A stretch of 64,000 nucleotides of DNA from Atriophallophorus winterbourni (Eukaryota > Platyhelminthes > Trematoda > Plagiorchiida > Microphallidae): contig JACCGJ010019685.1 in assembly GCA_013407085.1 (NCBI GenBank), positions 17,118-81,117 of the forward strand. Direction: 5' to 3'. The notes beneath the pieces were generated by a model. The model was given only the letters and a program-made list of their open reading frames with translations. It had not been told where the DNA came from and searched no databases. This document shows positions 31,255-42,949 of this stretch, piece after piece (position 1 is the stretch's first letter; each line of letters opens with the position of its first letter). Made by a program: the position numbers and the translations under genes.

Positions 31255-32343
31255 CAATCATGGCATTCGTGCTAACGTTAAACTAATTACGGGTAGATTT
31301 ATCTGGCCGAAAGCTAGTAGGAACGTTCGGCAGTGGGCTGAAGCGTGCGGTGAATGCCAACGCGCGAAAATCCACTGACACTGCAAGAGTACATTAGGAA
31401 CTTTTGTCCAACCGAATAAGCGTTTCTTTCACATCCCCTTAGATGGAGTCAGCCCGTTACCACCCTCACATGGCCGCACACACATCCTCACCTGCATTGA
31501 CCCTTTCACCAGGTGGCCTGAAGCCATCCCGTTACAGAACTTTTATTCCGAAACAGTTGCGCAGGTTTTCTTCGATCGTTGGGTGGCACCATTCGGTTGC
31601 CCGGGTCTTGTTACTGCAGACCGAGGTTCCCATTTCGATGGCGCCTCCAGGAAATTGCTGGCTACTCTGGGTTGCCAACATCACCGAACTACTGCTTAAC
31701 ACTCATGGCGAATGGCAGGTGGAACGGTTGCACATGCAACTAAACGCCGCGCCAATGTAGCACGGTTGTACTCACTGAATGGAAGTCCTACCAATCATCA
31801 TATTAGGTTTAGGATCAACCTATAAAACCTTATTGCAAGCCACCTTTTCCGAATTAACATTGGACAGTAACATTGCTTTACCTGGTGAGTATGTCGCCCC
31901 GGCTAGTAAATCACCATTTGCCTATGGAGATCACGTGCCGCGCTTGCGAAAATATATTAGCAGTTTCAACCCAGCAAACCGGTGGCTTCATGCAAAACCG
32001 TCCCACGTTCCTACGGAGTTGGCACATTGTCAGTATATTTTCTATTCGAAGCAACATAACGAAACAGCATCTCTACCCTCTTTGTGCTGGAACATTTAGG
32101 ATAATTCCGCGGTTAAAAAAACAGTTGTGATTTACCGCGATCGTATGAATGAGACTGGCTCGATTAACAGAGTCAAACTGGTGTTCATTGACGATATCTT
32201 TGACCCGGGTAATCCGACAACATCAGCACACAGTTAATAACCCCTACTACACCCACAACAAATTCAGAACCCGTCATTATAACAACTAGTTGCGCGAAGA
32301 GGCAACCCGTTAGGCTCTCTGATGATGTAGTGCATGTTTAACA
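31255..32343 (+). pseudogene. TRP-2 integrase remnant
   Basis: Integrase of the Ty3/Gypsy type would join element DNA to the host. Visible with frame changes: zinc domain 'HGIRANVKLITGRFIWP' and 'ACGECQRAKIH'; catalytic core 'HILTCIDPFTRWPEAIPLQN' (first Asp) and 'LVTADRGSHFDGASRK' (second Asp). The block that should hold the catalytic Glu is scrambled. The pol end is recognisable as 'KRQPVRLSDDVVHV' before a stop near 32,343. Non-functional. Confidence 0.75.
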
Positions 32344-33051
32344 TTTTTCTACCGATTGATATATTTTCCGTGAATTTTGTACCTCATCCTTATCACTTAG
32401 TCTTTTCCTTATACACATGCACCAGAGAACATTTTTCTTCGAACCCCTCAGGTACTCATGCACACTACCCATGATGCAAACGTGGCACACGCCATCTACG
32501 AACCACAGACGCCGCCAACCAACCCGGCAGCCTCAGTCATCAGTCATGAGCATTCACCATCAAACACAAAATCAGCCAGTCAGGGTCCTTATCAACCTGA
32601 CTGCCCACGCCACTCAATTTTCTCTGGCGAGGACGTTTGCTATCAACATCGTGGATGCTGAAAATTCTTAGTGAGTACTGTGTTCTCACGGAATCCGGTT
32701 CTTTGTTTTCAAGTCTAAGGATGCGCCTACATCTGCTCCTACTTGCTTCGTACTAAGATCATGTCAGACGGCTGATCCTCGCGTGCAGCACGTTCACCCC
32801 ATGTAAGACGGCTCCAGCAGCACATTCACCCCATCCGCGTGGTCACTTGGCTTAGTTTTGGTTGTTTCTACGCGTATCCTACCCAGGTCACCACCGACAA
32901 TCGACCAATGCAGATCAAATGCCTTGGCTGATTTCCGAGTGACTGGTTGCTAATATACTATGTTCCACACTAGAATGATCTAGCATCGCTTTGCCGATTC
33001 GACTATTAATTTCTGAGCAGAAGTTTACCTGATCAGGCAACTATGTGGGGC

Positions 33052-33217
33052 TTTTCAACAACTGCGTTTTACTGGACCTGAAATGAATTGAACTTGACAT
33101 TTTTACGAGACTGTTCTTCTGTAGCGTTGCACACGTTTTGACTACCGCTGTAAAATTGTCACTCTTCTGTGCGTTTTCTGCCATATTGGGACGTTTTGCA
33201 GTAGTAATTCTACTACA
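33052..33217 (+). repeat. TRP-2 3' LTR
   Basis: Starts TTTTCAACAACTGCGTTTTA, ends 'GTAATTCTACTACA'. It is shorter than the 5' LTR through small deletions and has lost the initial TG. Confidence 0.75.
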
Positions 33218-33438
33218 AAACCACCAAACCTAAATGTCAGTCAAGCAACCGACAACATCAACAGTGATTCCGAGATCATACCAAATAGAATACGTGTGGT
33301 GACTGTTTGAACAACAATGAATAATATTCAATTAATAATAATCAATAATACTGTTATTCAAAATTCTCGTTGTCAAACTTACATTAATTAATACATTTCG
33401 TGTAATTCGGGTGAGTGTGGTTTATTATAACTTCTATT

Positions 33439-33497
33439 GATCATGGTCAACATGCCTTGGATTTCCAGGAATAAACTTTATTTATTTATTTATTTAT
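33439..33497 (+). repeat. LINE-E 3'-end fragment inside the G2 LTR
   Basis: 'GATCATGGTCAACATGCC', then CTTGGATTTCCAGG, AATAAA and a (TTTA)n run: the last ~60 bp of LINE-E (compare 46,315-46,368). The corresponding G1 LTR lacks it, so it is a very short, 5'-truncated LINE-E insertion. Confidence 0.6.
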
Positions 33498-33571
33498 TCT
33501 GGAGTTGGTTGTTTCATTCAATTAAATACAATACAATTTATTACAATTAGCGTTCCGAAAGGCAATTATTG

Positions 33572-34363
33572 ATGACAAATTTAAGTTTGGAACCACCTGA
33601 CATGAATGCAAATGCGCGAGAAATTGAAGATTATTGTGAAAGATTCGAAATTTGGTGGTGAACACGGCCGAAACCTGAAAATGATAAAAAGTCTGTTCAT
33701 TTTCTAAATGCAGCCAGAAAATCTGCAAATACGTTAATCAAAAATTAGCTTATCCGGATTCTCCTATTTCTCTTCCATACGAAGCGCTGAAAGTGCTTTT
33801 ATTGCTACATGTGAAGCCTGTACACTTCTAAGCAACTGAACGAGCAAAATTTCATTCAATGTTGCGTCAGCCCAATCAAGAAATTCGCGATTTTATTCTA
33901 CAGTTGTTAATGCAGGCAGCAAAATGCGACTTCGGTGATTTGTTACAAATGTAATAAAAGGATCGCCTTATTGCTGAAATAAATGACAGTGTTTTACAGA
34001 ATGAGCTTTTGAAATTGCCGAAACCCTCTTCGAAGTTGTTCGAGCTCATTTTGAACAGTATAAAGATGCGCATGTGGCAACTACAGATTTGTCGCCAGCA
34101 GAAAGTTCTGTCATGTTTAATACACATAAACGTGAAAGAGCAAAGAATGCTATAGCAAAGCAACAGTTAAAATATCAACCGAATTATCGTCGCGTTGCTG
34201 ATAGCAATTCAAATTCAATCAAAATTAGGAAGTGTGCGTCATGCGGCAGACTGCACTCACGCCACACTTACCTATTTCGACAGGCCAGATGTCACAAGTA
34301 CGGAAAAACCGGCCATATCCACTCCGTTTGCCGAACTTCTAAAACGTATCGGACTAATTGAGA
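33572..34363 (+). pseudogene. G2 gag remnant
   Basis: Begins 'MTNLSLEPPDMNANAREIED' at ATG 33,572. A TGA falls after 'FEIWW' and further frame changes follow. The nucleocapsid part (34,074-34,363) has a double zinc knuckle: 'CASCGRLHSRHTYLF' and 'CHKYGKTGHIHSVC'. In the second, the second Cys of the CX2CX4HX4C motif is Tyr, so metal binding is probably lost. Gag would form the particle. Confidence 0.7.
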
Positions 34364-34729
34364 AACCCTCAAGTAAGCAACATTAATGACGCATTCAAAT
34401 CATTATCTTTGACAGTGACATCTCGCAATTTTAGCCATATTCGTAAAACCCTTTCTTGTGTTTCTAGTGGTGCATCCTTAGATTTCATTCTAGATACGAG
34501 TAGCGTTGAATCGCTTATTATTCAGACAGATCTAGAACAATTTGCTCCTAATGCGAAAGTCCAACCGACTAGCCTCACAATTAAAGGCATTACTGGGCAT
34601 TCTATTTCTGTCGTTAAATCGTGTATCATCTCAATCCAAGATGAAAGCAATATTGCTGCCTGTAGATTCATCATTATTCGAACTAGTCCATCTATTCTAG
34701 GTCTGAAAGCAATGCAAGCTCTCTTTTGA
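34358..34729 (+). pseudogene. G2 aspartic protease remnant
   Basis: An open stretch of 123 codons with 'LDFILDTSSVESLI' in the place of the catalytic DT/SG motif (the Gly is Ser here) and 'SILGLKAM', the usual ILG strand. The changed DTG makes activity unlikely. Confidence 0.65.
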
Positions 34730-34739
34730 CAACGTCTGA

Positions 34740-36295
34740 AGATACCTTAGAGTTGAAGAATCTCATAATAAAATGTTCGAAAGCAACTGGTGGAATTCGA
34801 ATTCCTCCAATTTCTCTTAACGTAGAAGGAAACCATGTGTTCCTCAAACGATACCTTATTCCATATGGACTCTGAGAACCTGTTGGAAAAGCTTTGACAG
34901 ATCTATGTTCCAAAGGTATCATAGGAAAGGTTGAGTCCTCTGTTTAGGGCACACCTATTGTCACAGCGTTGAAGTCGGATCGAAGACCCCAAGGATTTGC
35001 GGCAATTATCGTCTACCATTTAATACTAGATTGTTAAAGCGAACATGCACGACAGTTAAACCCGGAGATATTTTAAACAAATTGACGTGATCCAAATTCT
35101 TTTCGAAGATTGATATAAAAGACGCTTACCTACAAATACCGATCAGTCTTCAATGTTAACTACCACCAATACAACATTTGGTTTATTTCGGTATAAATGC
35201 TTACCTTTCGGTTTGTGCATTTCTCCTGCTATATTTCAACAAGTTATGAATGATATTACTCGCTATATGGTTGGAGTTGAAGTATATCAGGATGATGTTA
35301 TCGTGCATGCGTCAATACGATCTCTTTATGATGAACGTTTATTGTTTCGTAGATTTCCTTATACAAATGTTGCCGGTAATCCGAAAAAGTGTTTGTTTTC
35401 TGTTTCCAATTTTGAATGCTTTGGATACATTGTTGATGGTAATGGTTATAAACCAGATCTCAATCGTATACTCCCAATGACCAATGCTGAGTCTCCGAAG
35501 AACATGACACAATTAGGTTCTCTTATCGGTGCATTGCAATATAATTCGAGGTTCATTCTGAATTTCAATGTAAAAGCTTCACCATTTTTTTACTTTAATC
35601 AAAATAAACTTTTGTGTGGACTAATGAACATTAACAGTGTTTACGCAGCATTTTATTATAAAGTCAGATGCAGTTCTTCGTCCATTTACTCCCAGAATCC
35701 ATTCCTTTGTAATTACTGATGCATCATCTGATGTAATTGATGCTGTTCTCGAGCAAAATTGAAATCCGGTAATTTGCATTTCTTGCGAGCTAACTACTGC
35801 CGAAAAGAATTATGCTCAAACACACCGTGAAGCGTTAGCTGTCTATTGGTCCATTCAACGTTTGCACAAATTCCTGTTTGGTCATCGTTTTACCATCGTT
35901 GCCGAACATGAATCCATAAAATTTATATACGATCCTGGTGAAACTATTTCGAAAATCACTGCCGCGATGGTTTAAAGATGGAGCATAGCACTCAGTGCTT
36001 ATGATTATGCAATTGAACATTGAAGTGCTAAACACATTCAACATGTAGATTACCTGTCACGCCAGTCACTACAAGATGCGAAACCTAATTATACCGGACA
36101 AACTCCAGCTATGATATGCGAAGCAAGATCCCTGAGATCAAATCAGTTGGGTCTGGGATCAGCTGAAGTTTCATTTCATCGTGATAATGAATTACGATTG
36201 AGCTCTAGTATCGTACTTGGCAATATGGGTAAATACATGGTAAAAATAATGGACCTTGATGATAACTCAATGCATCGCCGTCATGTTGATTAAAT
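34740..36295 (+). pseudogene. G2 reverse transcriptase, RNase H and pol C-terminal remnant
   Basis: RT: 'TTFGLFRYKCLPFGLCISPA' and the catalytic 'VEVYQDDVIVHA' (YXDD present), then 'PKKCLFSVSNFECFGYIVDG' in an open frame of 188 codons (35,153-35,719). RNase H: 'FVITDASSDVIDAVLEQN', 'TTAEKNYAQTHREALAVYWS' and 'FTIVAEHESIKFIYD', with stops at several sites. After about 36,060 the reading skips the integrase core and resumes at the pol end ('MGKYMVKIMDLDDNSMHRRH'), a terminal block found in this Gypsy group. Confidence 0.75.
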
Positions 36296-36539
36296 TAACC
36301 ACAGAGATACAGGTCATTTACGTTCCGATTCTGATTGCATTGACCATCATAACACCACTATCCTAAATACTTCTGCAGATGCTGAACTGGAAATACTGTT
36401 AAGAAGATCAGAACGTTTGATGATCAAGCCTTACCGGGATTATAGAAACTCAGGATCATTCGCAAACTGCGGTTAATATGGTGACTGTTCGAATACCAAT
36501 TAATAATATTGAATCAATAATGATCAATAATGTTGCTGG

Positions 36540-37659
36540 TATCCGTCGGTCGATGTCGACCATGGATGTACATCACAATCGCATGAATTTCATGTTTTGC
36601 AGCTTTTTGAATGACTGAACAGTCCGGTTCGGGAGGAACAATCTCTCCCGCGACGCTTGCAACGATAGTTGAACTCTGTTGTATTGCATCAGTTGCACGC
36701 CGGTGGTGTGATCTGCGTTCAGCAGCCAAGAGCTGTATTTGCTACTCCCCGGCTTGCATACGACGCTTTACACAATGCCTCCAAAGTGAGTGGTCAAGAG
36801 CAAGTTCTTCCCAGCTCGCAATGTCAATGTCAAGAGCTTTCATATCTCTTTTGCAAATATCTTTGTACCGCAAGTGCGGTCTGCCTAATGGTCGACTTCC
36901 TAATTGCAACTCACCATTTTCCATTCTATGGACAATACCACGCCTTCGCAGGCGGCGCTGTCGCGATAGGATGAACATGCTCTGTAGACCAGCTTTTGAA
37001 AGCACTTCAGCGTTAGTCACTCTGTCCATTCACGATATGTTCAAGATACGACGGATGCTTCGTAGATGGAAAGCATTCAGCTCCCGTTCGTGCCTTGCGT
37101 GGGTGGTCCAGGTTTCACTGCCTTACAGTAAAGCATTTAGTACGCACGCGCTGCATAATATCATCTTCGTCTTTAGAGTCAGCTTGCGGTTACTCCAAAC
37201 ACGAGAGTTCAATCGGGACAAAATGACAGCTGCTCTACCAATCCGCTTATCAATCTCCGTGTCTAGCGAGAGGTTATTCGCAACGGTTGAACAAAGATAT
37301 GTGAAATGATATACTGGTTCAAGCTGACAGTTTCCAACAGTGATGATTGGTGGCGATACAGTCCCTTGACCAAGGAATTCGGTCTTGCTCATGCTGATTG
37401 TTATACCAAAGTCTTTGCATGCCGACGAAAAACAGTCCATTAGCGACTGTAGGTTCTCTTGGGAGTGAGCAATAGGGGCTGCATCTTCGGCAAACAACAC
37501 GTCACGAATTATCACATCCCGTACATTGGTTTGTGCTCTCAACCGGTTCAGGTTGAAAAGCTTACCATTACTTCGCGTGCGTATGTATATGCCTTCTGTT
37601 CTCGTCCTGAAAGCGTGCTTCAGAAGCAGAGCAAAGAAAATGCATGGGAGCAAAAACAA
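36540..37659 (-). pseudogene. RTE-type ORF, RT C-terminal half
   Basis: Minus reading from 37,659: 'VRDVIIRDVLFAEDAAPIAH' (the usual FADD is FAED), 'DFGITISMSKTEFLGQG', 'HFTYLCSTVANNLSLDTEID', 'RIGRAAVILSRLNSRVWSNR'. After a frameshift near 37,125 come 'LYGSETWTT', 'LRRRGIVHRMENGELQLGSR' and 'RPHLRYKDICKRDMKALDID'. Near 36,600-36,660 another frame holds the terminal finger 'CSSRTGLFSHSKSC'. The region before 37,659 is missing. Loss of a catalytic Asp and frameshifts make it inactive. Confidence 0.75.
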
Positions 37660-38077
37660 TGAACAAATGCAATGTGAATCTGTAATTGAAAATAACTCTA
37701 ATAGTTCCCAAAGTTCGACACGACCCCTCTTACCAAACCTTCCTACTTACAGAGAGGCACTAATCAGACCACCTCACCGACAACGTATGCAGACAACTAA
37801 CTATATAAGTGGTTCACCCAGTCTCAACAATCGTATTGACACATCTCGTTTCTTAATGAATAAACCCCTATCATATGAGCAACACTATCATCATTCATCA
37901 CCTCCTCCTACACCTTTTTGTAATATTCAACCTTATTTTAATTCATCTATTATTACACAGGATCCCTCTCATTATAATAATTATACTCCCCAAACTTTAT
38001 TTTACAATCCTTATGTTTCTCGCTCCAATTATGAACCATACTTTAACACTAATACCACTTTTTTCAAAAATACATAA
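37660..38077 (+). pseudogene. LINE-E1 ORF1 C-terminal part
   Basis: An open stretch rich in Asn, Ser, Pro and Tyr ('TRPLLPNLPTYREALIRPPH', 'YHHSSPPPTPFCNIQPYFNS'), ending at a TAA near 38,077. LINE-E2 ORF1 has the same Pro/Tyr-rich end ('HRPSPYSPGYNAQPFHSSN'). The RNA-binding part is lost by truncation. The last 200 bp overlap the ORF2 frame. Confidence 0.65.
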
Positions 38078-40961
38078 ATTAAATTCTAAGCATAGTAAAC
38101 TTTCTAATGCACTCACCCCAAATCCTTTAAATTCCGACCTTTGTATTGTTCGTTTTCTGGTCATAAATTCTAGATCAATTATACCCAAAATCCATATACT
38201 AAAATCTTACCTATCTTCTAAACATGTAGATATTATTCTTATAACTGAATCCTGGACCCGTGATGATGACTCTGACTCTGAACTCATGATATCTAACTAC
38301 CAGGTATTTAGGAGAAACCGCACTCCTAAACGAGGTGGTGGTTGCCATATTTATGTGCATTCAAGATTTAAAGCTAATAGTATAACATCTTTGAATTTAA
38401 CAGAACTTGAAGGTTCACTATGGATAGAACTACCTATACTAGATATTTTAATAGGCTGCATCTACTGCCCACCAGGCTCAACTTCATATAATCTGAATAC
38501 ATCAACTCAAGCTTTCATCGAAACGTCGTTACATCATTCACTTCATCAACGTATAGCCGGTGATTTTAACATGCCTAATTTAAACTGGCACGATCGAAGT
38601 AAAGTTAGCTCTCATACAAATTTTATAAAAACGCATGACTTACTAGGTTACAAACAATTTATTCATAGACCAACTAGAAAGGGCAACATTCTTGACTTAG
38701 TTTGTACTCTAAATATTAATCCAAACAACTTACTAATATTGCCTTCCCCCTTTAATGGGGACCATAAAATATTATCCTCCCACCTATCATGCACTTGCAA
38801 AGCTACCAATGAGGTCAAGACTCTTCACAGTTTCATTGATTGGAAGTTACTTTCAACACTTATAAGGATTGAAAATTGGTCTCAATTATTTCTTTCACAT
38901 GATTTTCGAACTATATCCTCGACATTCTATTCGAAAACTATAAATTTAATCAATAAAGCTAGCAGTTCTAGAAAACGCATAAAACAAACTAGGCTCGATA
39001 AAATGGGAAAGAAAATGAAAGAGTGGTCTACATTTGCAATCAACAATAACGACATCTTTGCTCGTTAACGTTCTTATGAACTATTGAGTGACCACAAAAT
39101 CATTCTAGACCACACATTGATTGCATCAGAAAATAGAGAACTGAACAGTTGTGATAAACTAAAATCACTAAGCAGGTTATTCAAACCACGATCCGTAAAC
39201 TCAACCAGCGAAGTAGATTTTATTATTCATGATCGAACTTATAATTCGGCAGAAATGAGAATTACAGACGCTATTACAATCTGCGAAGAATTTCTTAAAT
39301 ATTTCAATACTACTTACAATACTTCCATCTATAAAGATATGACTAGAACATTTCTATCACCTAGTGTATTAAACACTATATGCATAAATCTGAATGACAT
39401 CAATGAAGTCTGCAAGCAAACTACGTTCAGTCTCAAGCCAGACATAACAGGCATTCCACCCGCAATTTGCAGAATGGGTGGTGACGATTTCAAACTTCTT
39501 CTACTGAACTTATTTAACACTTCAATCGAATCTGGAATCTTACCTTTAGAATGGAAACACTCTGTCGTTACATCCAGACATAAATCTGGCTCGAAGCACA
39601 CGGTATCAAATTATAACCCAATTAACCACACAGCAATACTATCTAGATTACTAGAAAAAATAATAAAAAAAGCTATCCTTAATCACTTATCTCCAAGTTT
39701 CTTCTCTAAAGCTCAACATGGCTTCCAAAATAAAAGATCATGCATTTAATGTCAGCTTGAATACCTTGACTATATTACTACATCGATGGAGGAAGGTTCG
39801 GCAGTTGTAGTTGTCTTCCTAGACATAACTAAAGCATTTGATACTGTTCCTCATAAGATATTATTATCCATACTTGAATCATATGGCATCGGTGGTAATC
39901 TTCTTTCCTGGTTAACTTCTTTTCTTACTGATCGCACTTACTCTGTTGAAGTTAATGGCCGTAGATCACGCAGCCTACCTATTCCCAGTGGAGTGATTCA
40001 AGGTAGCGTATTAGGCCCCTTACTATTTCTTATATATATAAATGACATACATAGCGTCATTTCGCATAGCAAACTGTTCTTATTCGCTGATGACATGAAA
40101 GTTGTCATCACTTTCCCAGCTAATCAAGCACAAACTTATATAGCTCGACTAAACAATGATTTAGCTGCACTTGCAGATTGGGCAAAAAATAATGGTCTAA
40201 CGTTCTCAACAGCAAAATCTAATTTTATGCCTATAAGATGCACGATACAAAATAACTCAATCCTTCTAAACAATAACGCAATTCAAATGATTGACAGCAC
40301 GCGTGATTTAGGATTTCGATATTCTTCATCACTCACTTTCAACGAACAGATACGCCACCTTATTACTAAAGCCAGACAAAGTATGAATACTATACACAGA
40401 TCTATAATTCAGCCTCATTGTAAACTAGAAATGTATAAATTATTCACCATTCCTATCTTTGACTATTGTAACATAATATATACTAATATAAATAAAACCG
40501 ATAGCATAGTTTTAGAAAAGATACAACGTTCTTTCTCAAAATCAATAATCGGTTATACCACCAAACAATCCTATAGAGAAAGATGTATACAACTGAAACT
40601 CGATCCTCTATGGTTTCGCAGACTTAAGCATAACCTCATCTTATTCTTTAAAATACTGTCAACGGATAATATGGAAATACGTTCGAATATTCATATACGG
40701 CATGATTCTAAATATAGCTTGAGAAACAGTGAAAAAACTATTAAGTTACCAAGGTTTCGTACTAAAGTAAGGAACAGTTTCTTCTTGACTAAATATGCTA
40801 AACTGTGGAATCTTCTTCCAAAATATATAAGACTCAGTTCCTCTTTAAATGAATTCAAATCACATCTAGCTTTATTTCTTACCGTTGATAAAATTCGCAA
40901 TCTTCTTAATTTAAATGTTCTACCTGATGATTTATATAATAATGGCATTCCTGGTTATTGA
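37875..40961 (+). pseudogene. LINE-E1 ORF2 (endonuclease and reverse transcriptase), two in-frame stops
   Basis: One frame from ATG 37,875 to the stop at 40,961, about 1030 codons, broken only by TAA at 39,066-39,068 and TAA at 39,747-39,749. EN: 'FLVINSRSIIPKIHIL', 'LITESWTRDDD', 'LIGCIYCPPGSTS', 'IAGDFNMPNLNWHD', 'FNGDHKIL'. RT: 'DITGIPPAICRMGGDD', 'FLDITKAFDTVPHKILLSIL', 'SGVIQGSVLGPLLFL', 'FLFADDMKVVI' with both Asp. Post-RT: 'RDLGFRYSSSLTFNEQI', 'IFDYCNIIYTN', 'AKLWNLLPKYIRLSSSL'. LINE-E2 has sense codons at both stop positions, so the stops are lesions of this copy. Confidence 0.9.
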
Positions 40962-41500
40962 TATTAAATAAACGTTCATATCGTTGGAAACAACATTCTC
41001 TCCTTCTGAGATTTTTCTCCACAGCAAAATTCTCAATCCGCACCAAAATGAAACTGGCCCCCAGACCTCAAACTAGTGGAATAAACCACCTTCGCCTAGC
41101 GGACAAGAAAACGGCTCATTGTCAGGAAAGATCAATCTATTTACAACAATCAAAATGAAAAATTTGGAACATCAACAATAGAGATTCTTCGCGCATCTTT
41201 GATGGACCTTATCCATTGATCATCAGTGTTGCCGGAAACATTCTAGACTTTTCCTTGCAATAGCTGTGTTTTCGTAATATATCAGATCACGTACCAAATA
41301 CCTGGAAACAACTTTAAATACCGTTAGCTTTATATTTATTGAACGTTGAATTCCGCTGAAACAAATGACCTTGAACAAACTGTTTTTGCAAATGTACATC
41401 CTATAATCTGATTGTACAAAGCTTTTGGAAATTATCGAACACGTTAAACATGCCCTAAATTTCAGAGAATAAAATTTATTTATTCATTTATTTAAATAGC

Positions 41501-41870
41501 AACAAACTGGCAGCTTCTACACCACTGTCTGTCTACCCTGCAAGATAGGTTTGAACCGTTGGTGCACGTCAAGCAACGCAACAAGCCACAGTGGTGGACA
41601 CCTGCGATGCGACGAGTGAATTTTTAAATTACGTGACACAATCACTAGATTCAAACCATGGAGTCATAGTTGTATTCATTGACACTTAAATATTTGGCGC
41701 GCGCTTGAATACGGTACGTGATCCCAATTACATTTCCATATTACTTTTCCCCCTCTATGCGCTACATACCGGAACCGATAACTTGTGATAATATCCTAAA
41801 GTTAAAATTTACGTTCTACGATATTCTATATAATATGCATCCTTTAACAATAATCTAACACTGCATTAAA
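41501..41870. other. Spacer between LINE-E1 and LINE-E2
   Basis: Mostly unidentified. Near 41,635-41,690 (plus) the reading 'TQSLDSNHGVIVVFIDT' resembles an RT block just before the first catalytic Asp, and then stops. It may be a tiny LINE scrap. LINE-E2 ORF1 similarity begins near 41,870. Confidence 0.35.
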
Positions 41871-42593
41871 ATTCGTAAAATTTCTCAAACAAGAAATTGC
41901 ACCGTAAGGTTAGATAATGACACTTCTTTAATCTTAAATAAATTGAAAAAAGGAGAATCTGAAATATTGAGTCAACGTGAAGAAAAAACAACTTCTCAGA
42001 CATTATTTGATTCTCTTAAACCTTTATCATCTCTTATGAAGCCTAATTCCATTATTGATAATGATATTCTTATACAAACCAATAAATTTGTTGAAACTCT
42101 TTGTACTGAAATTACTCAAAGAGAATCTCGTTCTAAGAACATCATTTTATTCAACGTAGCTGATAATTATCCATTAAATGACTTGAAAAGGCAATTTCTC
42201 ACTTCATACGGTATTCCGAAAGATTGTGCTGATTTTGTCCGTTTAGGCAAAAATAGCCTGGAACAACGAACTCCAATACTCATAAAATTCACCGATAAAT
42301 GTTCTGTTTCATATATATTGAACAATAGAAATATTTCGAAATCCATTCCTAGATTTTCTAACGTTACTATAAAGGCAGACCTCACCCCTATGCAGAGGCG
42401 TTTCGGTCATAAGAAACGCAAAATTACAATTATTTCCACAACTCAGTCTTCTTCTGATTCATCTGAGTGTATGCAGTGTGATTCACCTGTAGTTACTACA
42501 CCTTCAAGAAGCCAAGATTTATCACCTGCAAACGACATAGTTCACAGAACATCGCCACCCACTAAGCGTTCACTTCCCCTACCTACTTTTTGA
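41870..42593 (+). pseudogene. LINE-E2 ORF1 (RNA-binding protein)
   Basis: Open frame to a TGA at 42,591-42,593. Near the middle it shows the ORF1 RNA-binding layout: 'NIILFNVADNYPLNDLKRQF', 'VRLGKNSLEQRTPILIKF', 'ADLTPMQRRFGHKK'. The Pro/Tyr-rich end seen in LINE-E1 follows in other frames to about 42,930. No ATG is evident at the start, so the N-terminus is probably truncated. Confidence 0.7.
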
Positions 42594-42949
42594 CAGACAC
42601 GACCTCTTCTCCCAAATCTTGGCTGATTTGGAAACACAGCATTCAAAATGCTCCCAAACAAACAAATGACGTTGGTGAATAATAATAAGCACGCACATTA
42701 TACCAGTTACCGTATTCAACCACCATTCCCCTCTAAACAGTATAATCAGTCTCTTATTGACTACAATTTGCTTCATAGACCCTCCCCTTACTCCCCTGGT
42801 TATAATGCTCAACCATTTCACTCCTCTAATTCAATGACTCAAAATCCTCCATTTTACAATTGATACACATCTCAATACGTACCATACACGCCTTTTTATG
42901 ATCATGCCAATTTTTTTCCAAAAATAATAAATTAAATAATATTTGCTCT

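Larger units (their letters stand above)
31046..33217 (+). mobile_element. TRP-2, defective LTR retrotransposon nested in Gypsy sequence
   Basis: Related to TRP-1. It has a 5' LTR, a tRNA-Trp-like primer site, an integrase remnant, a pol stop near 32,343, a ~700-bp noncoding stretch shared with TRP-1, a purine-rich tract (ATGTGGGGC, 33,042-33,050) and a 3' LTR. gag, protease, RT and RNase H are missing. It sits between G1 gag and a G1/G2 LTR. The flanks are A-rich (AAAA / AAAC), so a 4-bp duplication is possible but not secure. Confidence 0.8.
33295..36540 (+). mobile_element. Gypsy copy G2, LTR retrotransposon with gag, protease, RT and RNase H
   Basis: 5' LTR from TGTGGTGACTGTTTGAACAA at 33,295; 3' LTR start at about 36,476 (ATGGTGACTGTTCGAATACC) cut off near 36,540 by an RTE remnant. 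The internal region runs gag, protease, RT, RNase H, then jumps to the end of pol. The integrase zinc domain and core are deleted. Many stops. The 77 bp before 33,295 read like a G1 pol end, so the LTR at 33,295 may be shared between G1 and G2. Confidence 0.75.
37660..41500 (+). mobile_element. LINE-E1, well-preserved CR1-type LINE
   Basis: 5'-truncated in ORF1 at a junction with the RTE remnant. It then holds the ORF1 end, a complete ORF2 with two stops, and a 3' UTR (40,962-41,500) closing with AATAAA and a (TTTA)n-type tail. It is much richer in A and T than the neighbouring LINE families. Confidence 0.85.

Noticed and set aside
37875..40961. Stop reassignment (TAA as sense) to explain LINE-E1
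   Set aside because: LINE-E2 has ordinary sense codons at both positions, and its own stops fall elsewhere at former Trp codons (TGA, TAG). Plain decay explains all.
41190..41260. Minus-strand CTGATGA as a hammerhead core
   Set aside because: No GAAA follows at a workable distance and no stem II forms.
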